15,846 nt of DNA from an uncultured Clostridia bacterium (lineage in GTDB: Bacteria; Bacillota; Clostridia; Christensenellales; Aristaeellaceae), in contig CAKUKP010000073.1 of NCBI GenBank assembly GCA_934663625.1, forward strand, positions 1-15,846, given 5' to 3'. Every line of letters begins with the position of its first letter. Position 1 is the stretch's first letter. Under the pieces are notes generated by a model that saw nothing but the letters and a program-made list of their open reading frames with translations, had not been told where the DNA came from and did not search any database. Both the position numbers and the translations under genes were made by a program. Below are positions 7,171 through 13,455 of the stretch, piece by piece.

Positions 7171-8337
7171 ATGCAAAACATGAAAAAGATACTGCGAAAC
7201 AATATACGTCAGTATACGATGGGCATTGCGTTGGCGGTTCTGATCATCGTTCTTGAAATCGTAACCGATGGCATTATGCTGAAACCGCTGAACATCAGCA
7301 ATCTGATCCATCAGAACATGTATGTGTTTATTCTGGGCATGGGCATGCTGCTGTGCATTCTGACCGGCGGCAATATCGATCTTTCTGTTGGTTCCGTGGT
7401 ATGTTTTGCGGGCGCGATCTGCGGCGTTTTGATGGTGGATATGAAAATACCCACCCTGCCCGCGGTGCTGCTGGTGCTGTTGATCGGTCTGCTGGTCGGC
7501 GCATGGCACGGCATGTGGATCGCCGTGGTGGGCGTGCATCCGTGGATTACCACGCTGTCCGGCGAGCTTCTGTTCCGCGGCCTTGCGCAGGTCGTGCTGA
7601 ACGGCCGCTCCATCGGCCCGTATTCCGATGCGTTTCAGTTTATCGCCACCGGCTTTTTTCCGGATATCGTGCAGGGCGCTTCCCGCCATGTGCTCACGAT
7701 TCTGATCGGCATCGTCGGATCGCTGGCATATGTCGCGATCGTGTTGACCGGCTATTTCCGCAATAAGAAGCGCGATCTGCCCACAGGCAGTCTGGGTGGA
7801 ATCATCGCAAAGATGGTGCTGATCGTGGCGTTCGTCAACGCGCTGTGCTGGCTGCTGTCCGGTTACAAGGGCATTTCCTTCTCCATGGTGCTGCTGGTGA
7901 TCATGATTCTGATCTTCAGTTTCATTACGAAAAAATCCGTATTCGGCCGTCATCTCTATGCGATGGGCGGCAACCTGAAGGCGGCGCGCCTGTCCGGCAT
8001 CAATACCAGAAAGCTGATGTTCATCATCTATACGATTTCCGGTCTGATGGCGACGATCGCGGGCATTTCCGTCTGCGCGCGCCTGAATTCCGCTTCGCCG
8101 AAGGCGGGCACCGGTTATGAAACCGACGCAATCGCGGCGTGCTTCCTTGGCGGCGCTTCCATCAGCGGCGGCGCGGGTACCGTGTTCGGCGTTCTGGTCG
8201 GCGCGCTGATCATGGGCGTTCTGAACAACGGCATGTCCCTGCTGGGCGTATCGATCGACTGGCAATCCGCGGTAAAGGGTCTGGTGGTTCTGATTGCGGT
8301 CGCCTGCGATATGATGTTCAAGAACAGGCAGCGCTGA
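7171..8337 (+). CDS. Sugar ABC transporter permease (XylH/GguB type)
   Basis: This 388-residue integral membrane protein forms the transport channel. About ten hydrophobic segments are visible. Family landmarks include CILTGGNIDLSVGSVV near the N-terminal third, the cytoplasmic-loop motif GRHLYAMGGNLKAARLSGI that contacts the ATPase, and the C-terminal CFLGGASISGGAGTVFG followed by ALIMGVLNNGMSLLG. The longer central region, with a charged YFRNKKRD loop, is typical of the XylH/GguB branch rather than the shorter RbsC. AAAGGAG at 7155-7161 serves ATG 7171; ATG 7180 (MKKIL) is an in-frame alternative. It is third of the importer genes, and a perfect hairpin follows it. Confidence 0.93.
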   Translation: MQNMKKILRNNIRQYTMGIALAVLIIVLEIVTDGIMLKPLNISNLIHQNMYVFILGMGMLLCILTGGNIDLSVGSVVCFAGAICGVLMVDMKIPTLPAVLLVLLIGLLVGAWHGMWIAVVGVHPWITTLSGELLFRGLAQVVLNGRSIGPYSDAFQFIATGFFPDIVQGASRHVLTILIGIVGSLAYVAIVLTGYFRNKKRDLPTGSLGGIIAKMVLIVAFVNALCWLLSGYKGISFSMVLLVIMILIFSFITKKSVFGRHLYAMGGNLKAARLSGINTRKLMFIIYTISGLMATIAGISVCARLNSASPKAGTGYETDAIAACFLGGASISGGAGTVFGVLVGALIMGVLNNGMSLLGVSIDWQSAVKGLVVLIAVACDMMFKNRQR

Positions 8338-8350
8338 TGCGATGATGTCT

Positions 8351-8376
8351 GAAGTGCGGGCATATGCCCGCACTTC
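8351..8376 (+). other. Perfect palindromic hairpin after the permease gene
   Basis: GAAGTGCGGGC (8351-8361) and GCCCGCACTTC (8366-8376) form an 11-bp stem with an ATAT loop; the whole 26 bases are a perfect palindrome. What follows is A-rich (CTGTAAAAAATAATAA), so no U-run exists on the plus strand. It resembles the hairpin at 5545-5572 and probably marks the 3' boundary of a stabilised importer transcript. Confidence 0.6.
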
Positions 8377-8410
8377 CTGTAAAAAATAATAACGATTATT
8401 GGAGGCAGAA

Positions 8411-9316
8411 ATGGAAATCAAGAATCTGTACAAATGGTGTGCCGTACCGGCGGAACAGCTTGCATCGCATCCGGATCGCAAAATTCCGTTCCGCATGGTA
8501 TCCGATTCCGCGGAGATGGGGCGCGTGATGGCGGAGGAACTGGCACAGGAGATCGAACGCGCGAACGCTGAAAACAGAATTTTCCGCGCGATTATTCCCT
8601 GCGGCCCCAGCTGCTGGTATAAGCCCTTCGAAGATATTGTCAACGAACGCAATATTTCGCTGAAGAATTTCGTGGTTTTCCATATGGACGAATGTCTGGA
8701 TTGGCAGGGCAGGGAATTGAATTACAATGATCCTTACAACTTCCGCGCGTTCATGGAAAAGCATTTCTACGGCGGCATCAAAAAGGAATTGCAGGTGCCG
8801 CAGGAGCAGCGCTTCTTCCTGTCGCCCGCCACGATGGAAACCGTGCGCAGTGAAATCTACAAGCATGAAATCGATCTGACCTACGGCGGATGGGGACAGG
8901 ATGGCCATATCGCCTACAATCAGGCGCGCCGCGCGCCCTACAGCCGCCTTACGCTGGATCAGCTGCGCAATGCTTCGATCCGTATTCAGATGAACAACGA
9001 TGATACCATTATGGCGCTGGCGCAGCGCACCTTCGGCGCGGGCTATCAGTTTGTTCCGCCCATGTCCGTGACTTTGGGCATCAAGGAATGCCTGCGCGCT
9101 AAAAAGGTTCGCCTGTTCAGCGATACCGGCGCATGGAAGCAGACCGCGCTGCGTGTGGCGCTGTTCTCCGAACCGGATCCGGAATACCCGATGACCCTCC
9201 TGCAGGAGCATCCGGACGCGCTGCTCACCGCCACGCGGGAAACCGCCACGCACCCCGTATCGCTCCATCCGGAATGGCGGTTTAATGGGGTGAACGATGA
9301 TGAAGCTTCGATTTAA
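8411..9316 (+). CDS. NagB-like sugar-phosphate deaminase/isomerase family protein
   Basis: The 301-residue product resembles glucosamine-6-phosphate deaminases, which convert glucosamine-6-phosphate to fructose-6-phosphate and ammonia. Recognisable blocks are FHMDE (90-94, catalytic Asp93 equivalent to E. coli Asp72), GQDGHIAYN (162-170, Asp164 and His166 equivalent to Asp141 and His143), VPPMSVTLGI and the C-terminal LLQEHPDALLTAT. Two departures stand out. The catalytic relay Glu of DGHIAFNEP is Gln171 here (DGHIAYNQA), and the phosphate-binding loop, GLPTGGTP in E. coli, reads IPCGPSCWY. These suggest a changed substrate or reaction, not loss of the fold. GGAGG five bases before ATG 8411 decides the start. 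The gene overlaps the next by 20 bases and belongs to the sugar operon. The specific substrate is unknown. Confidence 0.75.
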   Translation: MEIKNLYKWCAVPAEQLASHPDRKIPFRMVSDSAEMGRVMAEELAQEIERANAENRIFRAIIPCGPSCWYKPFEDIVNERNISLKNFVVFHMDECLDWQGRELNYNDPYNFRAFMEKHFYGGIKKELQVPQEQRFFLSPATMETVRSEIYKHEIDLTYGGWGQDGHIAYNQARRAPYSRLTLDQLRNASIRIQMNNDDTIMALAQRTFGAGYQFVPPMSVTLGIKECLRAKKVRLFSDTGAWKQTALRVALFSEPDPEYPMTLLQEHPDALLTATRETATHPVSLHPEWRFNGVNDDEASI

Positions 9317-10280
9317 TCAATTCATCGGCACGGGCGGCATCGGTACGGGCATTCTGTTTGAACTGGATGGAAACCGCACGCTTTCGCGCAACGAAACGCG
9401 GCTCGCTACGCTCACGCCTACCCGCGATTATTGTAAGCAGCACATCATATTGCATTACATCGCGCGCGTGCTTGCGCCCGAAGCCGCCGTCGTGCCCATC
9501 GGCATGGTGGGCATGGATGACGCGGGCAGCGCGCTGCTTGAAATGATGCGCGATGCGGGCATGGATACGCGATTCGTTGCGCAAACGAAGGAGAGATCCA
9601 CGATGTACTGCGTATGCATGCAATATCCGGATAAGGCGGTTTGCAATGTCACCACCGCGCAAAGCGCTTGCGATCTGGTGGATGCAGCGTATGTGGATCA
9701 TGCGCTGGATCAGCTTTCGCTGGATGCGCAAACGCTCGTCATGGCGGCTCCGGAGGTGCCAGTGTCCGCCAGAATCCGTCTGATGCAGCGCGCGCACGCG
9801 GCGGGCGCGTTCTGCGCGGCATCGTGCCTGATGGATGAATTTGATGAATTTACGCGCTCCGGCGGCTTCGAATGCTGTGATCTGTTGGCGATCAACGAAG
9901 ATGAAGCGGCGGCATTCTGCGGATGTGATGAAAAGGATATGCAGCGCCTTGCGCAGATGTGCCATCAGAAAATGCGCGTGTACAATCCGAATATTCGCCT
10001 TGCCATGACTTGCGGCGCGCAGGGCAGCTGGGTGTGCGAGGGCGATCGCGCGGCGTTCATTCCCGCACAGCCCACCGAACCCGTGGCGACGGGCGGCGCG
10101 GGCGACGCCTATGTATCCGGCGTGATCTGCGGTCTTGCGCTTGGAATTCCGTTCATCGCGGAAAGCGGCGTAAGTGCGCCGATGCTCGGCGCAAAGTTCG
10201 CCTCCGAAGCGATTCGTGATGCGGATACCATATCAAACCGCATTACGCACGAAATGGCGATGGATTATCTGCAGAAATAA
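9297..10280 (+). CDS. PfkB (ribokinase)-family carbohydrate kinase
   Basis: The 327-residue protein carries the C-terminal PfkB signature VATGGAGDAYVSG (263-275), with the anion-hole GAGD (267-270) and catalytic base Asp270. DLLAINEDEA (195-204) matches the family NxxE magnesium motif, and VVPIGMVGMDDAG (65-77) matches the substrate-domain strand. It should phosphorylate a sugar or sugar-like alcohol using ATP. The usual DTTGAGD is shifted to VATGGAGD, lacking the first Asp, and the N-terminal substrate-binding GG motif is replaced by GTGGIGTGI, so the substrate is not predictable. Start codons at 9297 and 9300 are adjacent; GGGGTGA upstream suits either. It begins inside the NagB-like gene, implying translational coupling, and is the last gene of the operon. 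A hairpin shared with the convergent transporter gene follows. Confidence 0.82.
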   Translation: MMKLRFNQFIGTGGIGTGILFELDGNRTLSRNETRLATLTPTRDYCKQHIILHYIARVLAPEAAVVPIGMVGMDDAGSALLEMMRDAGMDTRFVAQTKERSTMYCVCMQYPDKAVCNVTTAQSACDLVDAAYVDHALDQLSLDAQTLVMAAPEVPVSARIRLMQRAHAAGAFCAASCLMDEFDEFTRSGGFECCDLLAINEDEAAAFCGCDEKDMQRLAQMCHQKMRVYNPNIRLAMTCGAQGSWVCEGDRAAFIPAQPTEPVATGGAGDAYVSGVICGLALGIPFIAESGVSAPMLGAKFASEAIRDADTISNRITHEMAMDYLQK

Positions 10281-10284
10281 AGAT

Positions 10285-10325
10285 AAACAAAAAAGGGAGC
10301 CCGTTCGAATCATCGGACGGGCTCC
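10285..10325 (-). terminator. Terminator of the minus-strand transporter gene, hairpin shared by convergent genes
   Basis: GGAGCCCGTTCG (10296-10307) and CGGACGGGCTCC (10314-10325) form a 12-bp stem with one G-U pair and an AATCAT loop. On the minus strand the hairpin is followed by TTTTTTGTTT (complement of 10285-10294), giving a good intrinsic terminator. On the plus strand no U-run follows, so it may only trim the end of the sugar operon transcript. Confidence 0.8.
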
Positions 10326-10339
10326 GGTTATGCAAATGC

Positions 10340-12019
10340 TTATTTCGCCTTTACGCACTTCTTCAGCACGATCAGCGTGCTGATCATCAGCACGATGGCG
10401 ATGGGCAATACGATCAGCGCGTTCGGCACAAAGCCCGCGATGATGTAGCTTACAAAGCTCACGCCCGCGACGGTCAGCGCGTAGGGAAGCTGGGTAGCTA
10501 CGTGGGTTACGTGGTCGCACTGCGCGCCCGCGGAAGCCATGATGGTCGTATCCGAAATGGGGGAGCAATGATCGCCGCACACCGCGCCCGCCATGCAGGC
10601 GGAAACGCATACGATACCCAGCGGATCGGACAGCGGAAATACGCCCAGCGTGATGGGAATCAAAATGCCGAACGTGCCCCATGATGTGCCGGTGGCAAAC
10701 GATAAGCCGCAGCCGATGGCGAAAATGATCGCGGGCAGGAACGCCTTGAAGCCGCCCGCGGAGCTTTTGACCAGCTGTTCAACGAACTGCTTTGCGCCCA
10801 GCGAATCGGTCATCGCCTTCAGGCTCCACGCGAAGGTCAGAATCAGTACGGCGGGCACCATCGCCTTGAAGCCTTCGGGAATGCATTCCATCAGATGCTT
10901 AAAGGAGATCAGCCTGCGCAGCATGAAATAAATGATCGCAAACACCAGCGTGACGGCGGAACCGAGCATCAGCCCCACGGATGCATCCGAATTGGAGAAA
11001 GCCTCTACAAAGCTTGCGCCGGAGAAGAATCCGCCGGAATAGATCATGCCGGTAACGCAGGTGATAATTAGAATCGCGATCGGCAGAACCAGATCGATCA
11101 CGCGCGCGCGGGGATTTGATTCTTCCTCGGCGGTTTCCGCGTAGGCTTTGATTCCGGAAAAGATATCGCCGTGTTCGCGGGCGTTGCGCTCGTGCTTGCG
11201 CATCGGACCGTAATCCAGATTTGCAATGGCGAGAACGAACATCATTACAATGGTCAGCAGCGCGTAAAAGTTGAACGGAATCGCGCGCAGGAACAGCTGC
11301 AAACCGTTTCCATCCTCCACATAGCTGGAAACTGCCGCCGCCCACGAAGAAACCGGCGCGATGATGCACACCGGCGCGGCGGTCGCATCGATCAGGTATG
11401 CCAGCTTGGCGCGGGATACCTTATGCTTATCGCATACGGGGCGCATGACCGATCCGACGGTCAGGCAGTTGAAGTAATCATCGATGAAGATCAACACGCC
11501 CAGCGCGATCGTCGCCAGCTGTGCGCCGATATTCGTTTTGATGTGCTGGGCAGCCCAGCGGCCAAACGCGGCGGAGCCGCCCGCATGGTTCAGAATGCAA
11601 ACCAGAATGCCCAGAATTACCAGGAATACCAGTATGCCGACGTTGTAGGTATCCGAAAGCACGGATACGATGCCGCCGGAGAATACGTGGTTCAGCGTGC
11701 CTTCAAAGCTGAAGTTGGAATACAGAAGGCCGCCCACCACGATACCGATGAACAGCGAGGAATAAACTTCCTTTGTAATCAGCGCCAGACCGATGGCGAT
11801 GATGGGCGGCAGCAGCGCCCAAAACGTCTGATAGAACCGGCTGACGGCCGGTTCCGCCGCTTCCTCGGAAGCTTCTTCATTAGACGCTTCTTCCTCCGCG
11901 GCTTCGACAACCGCCGAATCGATGGATGCGGCGGCGGCTTCCGATGCGGTTTCCGCGGCTGCGATCACGCCGGTCAGCGCGATCAGCAAAAGCATAAGTA
12001 TTGCCAAAATCCTTTTCAT
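10340..12019 (-). CDS. lysW: NhaC-superfamily transporter, probable lysine transporter (LysW type)
   Basis: This 559-residue polytopic membrane protein has NhaC Na+/H+ antiporter superfamily features: FIDDYFNCLTVGSVMRPV (178-195), then DATAAPVCIIAPVSSWAA, ATGTSWGTFGILIPI and GDHCSPISDTTIMAS toward the C-terminus. The gene lies directly behind a lysine riboswitch. NhaC-like genes under lysine riboswitches have been proposed as lysine transporters named LysW, so lysine uptake is the better prediction than plain sodium/proton exchange. That role rests on regulatory context, not on transport residues. The N-terminus is unusual: a signal-peptide-like stretch (MKRILAILMLLLIALTGV) and about 35 Ala/Glu-rich residues before the first family helix (RFYQTFWALL). 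GAGAGGGG seven bases before ATG 12019 supports this start over an upstream ATG at 12061 that falls inside the riboswitch terminator. Confidence 0.85.
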   Translation of the reverse strand: MKRILAILMLLLIALTGVIAAAETASEAAAASIDSAVVEAAEEEASNEEASEEAAEPAVSRFYQTFWALLPPIIAIGLALITKEVYSSLFIGIVVGGLLYSNFSFEGTLNHVFSGGIVSVLSDTYNVGILVFLVILGILVCILNHAGGSAAFGRWAAQHIKTNIGAQLATIALGVLIFIDDYFNCLTVGSVMRPVCDKHKVSRAKLAYLIDATAAPVCIIAPVSSWAAAVSSYVEDGNGLQLFLRAIPFNFYALLTIVMMFVLAIANLDYGPMRKHERNAREHGDIFSGIKAYAETAEEESNPRARVIDLVLPIAILIITCVTGMIYSGGFFSGASFVEAFSNSDASVGLMLGSAVTLVFAIIYFMLRRLISFKHLMECIPEGFKAMVPAVLILTFAWSLKAMTDSLGAKQFVEQLVKSSAGGFKAFLPAIIFAIGCGLSFATGTSWGTFGILIPITLGVFPLSDPLGIVCVSACMAGAVCGDHCSPISDTTIMASAGAQCDHVTHVATQLPYALTVAGVSFVSYIIAGFVPNALIVLPIAIVLMISTLIVLKKCVKAK

Positions 12020-12040
12020 TTGCGAACCCCTCTCAATCCC

Positions 12041-12087
12041 AAAATTGAAAACGTGAAGCATGAACCAGCGTCATAACTTCACGTTTT
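12041..12087 (-). terminator. Riboswitch-controlled terminator (expression platform)
   Basis: In the RNA sense, AAAACGTGAAG (12087-12077) pairs perfectly with CTTCACGTTTT (12058-12048), extended by part of the loop, and TTTT (12044-12041) follows. The competing antiterminator pairs GTCATAAAATCAC (12109-12097) with GTGAAGTTATGAC (12082-12070): 7 bp, a 2x2 internal loop, then 4 bp. It uses both the 3' strand of aptamer helix P1 and the 5' arm of the terminator, so the folds exclude each other. The ribosome binding site lies just downstream. Confidence 0.88.
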
Positions 12088-12104
12088 AATTCGCATGTGA
12101 TTTT

Positions 12105-12281
12105 ATGACAGCGCTCCGCCCGCAATCCGCCGATTGCAGGGCGACAGTTCGATGGATATTCTCCATCGACCCGGGCGATGCGGCATCGGGCAATGCCCGC
12201 ATTCCCTCGGCGATCAAGCCTTTCGCTGCCTCGTATTCCCGCGATGGCGGCAGTTACTGATATTGACCGCGCCTCTATCAT
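12105..12281 (-). promoter_or_regulatory. Lysine riboswitch aptamer (L box)
   Basis: Read on the minus strand, the 177-nt element carries the conserved blocks of the lysine aptamer in order: AGAGGCGCG (12276-12268), CAGTAAC (12259-12253), GCGAAAGG (12227-12220), GCCGAGGG (12211-12204), an 8-bp P5 hairpin TCGATGGA/TCCATCGA (12169-12162 with 12156-12149), ACTGTCGC (12148-12141) and GCGGAGCG (12119-12112). Helix P1 is ATGATAG (12281-12275) with CTGTCAT (12111-12105). Spacing and order match the Thermotoga maritima lysine aptamer as I recall it. Lysine binding should hold P1 closed, free the terminator arm and stop transcription before the transporter. The element explains the gene-free interval between the transporter and spoIIP. 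Confidence 0.93.
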
Positions 12282-12302
12282 CATGATTCAATTTTCGTAA
12301 CT

Positions 12303-12331
12303 ATTATAATATCAGCATGGTAAAGTATCAA
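12303..12331 (-). promoter_or_regulatory. Sigma-A promoter of the riboswitch-transporter transcript
   Basis: On the minus strand, TTGATA (12331-12326), a 17-bp spacer and TATAAT (12308-12303) form a near-consensus promoter. Predicted transcription start is near 12296, giving a leader of about 276 bases that contains the complete riboswitch. Confidence 0.85.
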
Positions 12332-12361
12332 CTTTCGATTATATTAAATATCATGAAAGTT
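12330..12361. repeat. AT-rich inverted repeat at the -35 box
   Basis: AACTTTC (12330-12336) and GAAAGTT (12355-12361) are 7-bp inverted arms around an AT-rich centre. They lie between the spoIIP stop codon and the transporter promoter, and the left arm touches the -35 box. No U-run follows on the minus strand, so it is at best a weak spoIIP terminator; an operator is also possible. Confidence 0.35.
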
Positions 12362-12375
12362 ATGCCAAGCGGCGC

Positions 12376-13455
12376 TTACTTTCGTTTGGAAAACATGCCC
12401 AGCGTAAGTTCGCTCGCACCCTTTTTCAATTTGCTCCACATGGGCTGTAGCCGTCCCGTGGCGGCGAGCGCATAGATGATCGCGCCGATGATCACGATGC
12501 CTACCGCCCATGCGATGCCTACCGCTGCGCTTCCGTTCTTTTTGCCCGTTTCCGCCTTGGCGGATTCGCCGAAGAGCACATCGTCGATCACATCCGCCAT
12601 GTATTCCGTGGCGGAAATGGCCTTTTCCTTTTCGATTTCATAGGTGCCGAATTCCAGCAGGATCGCCTGCGGATACAGCTCCTGATTGTAATTGCCCTTG
12701 CCGATGAAAATATCCTTGATCAATCCGGGATACGCCTTGTCCGCCGCGGCCTTCAGCTGTTGGGCAAACGCCTTGTTTTCGGCGGCGTTCTGGTTCGATC
12801 TGCCCACGAAAAGGCGCACCATGCTGGTGTTTTCGCCGTCCACCTTCGTTTCATACTCGTCCGCGTCCACGCCGTCGCGGTGAATATCGATGATCGCGTC
12901 GGGCAGCTTTTTCACGTATTCCTCTACCGTAGAACGGGAACGGTTGTATGCGCCCGCGTCGTGCGGCAGGAAGGTTTCATCCGAATATTCCACCGTGATG
13001 CCTTTTTTTTCCAGATTTTCTTTCAGCGCGTCGCCCACATCGTAAATACCGGCGTTGTTCCAGAGCGACGAAGCGCCGTCGGATGGCACGTAGGATTCAT
13101 CGGAATGCGTGGAATACATGCAGATCAGCTTCTGATCATCGTCTTTTACGTCCTTTGCATCCTCCGCGCTGGCGGCGAGGAATGCGTTCCATGCGGCGGT
13201 ATCGATCACCGCCGAGCCGCGCAGCTCGGCGGTCGCCGTGCAGGCTGTATCGTCCACGGATATGACGCGGTAGAGCAGATTATCCGAGGAGATATACTCG
13301 TCGCCCTCGTAGATGCGTCCGGCGCGGCGGGTCAGGCGGTTGCCGCGCTCATCCAGCAGCGAATAGATGCAATCGCCGTCGTTTTCCGCGTGGGCGGGGG
13401 ACAGGATGGTCAGAACCGCCGCTGCGAGGCAGATCAGCAAAATCAGCTTCTTCAC
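12376..13455 (-). CDS. spoIIP: Stage II sporulation protein P-like peptidoglycan hydrolase
   Basis: SpoIIP is an amidase/endopeptidase that, with SpoIID and SpoIIM, degrades septal peptidoglycan during engulfment. This 359-residue protein shows the family blocks CMYSTHSDESY (112-122), YSDETFLPHDAGAYNRSR (157-174), IDIHRDG (189-195), FIGKGNYNQELYP (250-262) and LLEFGTYE (266-273), which hold the predicted zinc and catalytic His and Glu residues. An N-terminal signal peptide appears cleavable (ending SPAHAEN at 19-25). A transmembrane helix lies near the C-terminus (about 309-331), followed by a basic tail, which differs from the usual single N-terminal anchor. The GTG start at 13455 is supported by GGGGGA upstream and a GTGA overlap with the DUF1614 stop. 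Residues encoded upstream of it in this frame are shadow sequence of that gene. Confidence 0.88.
   Translation of the reverse strand: MKKLILLICLAAAVLTILSPAHAENDGDCIYSLLDERGNRLTRRAGRIYEGDEYISSDNLLYRVISVDDTACTATAELRGSAVIDTAAWNAFLAASAEDAKDVKDDDQKLICMYSTHSDESYVPSDGASSLWNNAGIYDVGDALKENLEKKGITVEYSDETFLPHDAGAYNRSRSTVEEYVKKLPDAIIDIHRDGVDADEYETKVDGENTSMVRLFVGRSNQNAAENKAFAQQLKAAADKAYPGLIKDIFIGKGNYNQELYPQAILLEFGTYEIEKEKAISATEYMADVIDDVLFGESAKAETGKKNGSAAVGIAWAVGIVIIGAIIYALAATGRLQPMWSKLKKGASELTLGMFSKRK

Noticed and set aside
5641..8652. A 1003-codon open frame on the minus strand
   Set aside because: It lies antisense to well-supported ABC transporter genes, has His/Gln/Arg/Ala-rich composition typical of a shadow frame and shows no recognisable domain.
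10296..10325. Strong plus-strand terminator for the sugar operon
   Set aside because: The hairpin is followed by GGTTATGC on the plus strand; the U-run exists only on the minus strand.
11171..12076. A 301-codon plus-strand open frame over the transporter gene
   Set aside because: It is antisense to a protein with clear NhaC-family motifs and extends into the riboswitch; low-complexity shadow sequence.
12033..12284. A small minus-strand open frame of 83 codons upstream of the transporter
   Set aside because: It coincides with the lysine riboswitch; the conserved RNA blocks and pairings explain the sequence better than a peptide.
12020..12300. Sodium or lithium riboswitch, as might be expected before an antiporter gene
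   Set aside because: The conserved blocks and the P1, P5 and 3' elements match the lysine aptamer in order and spacing.
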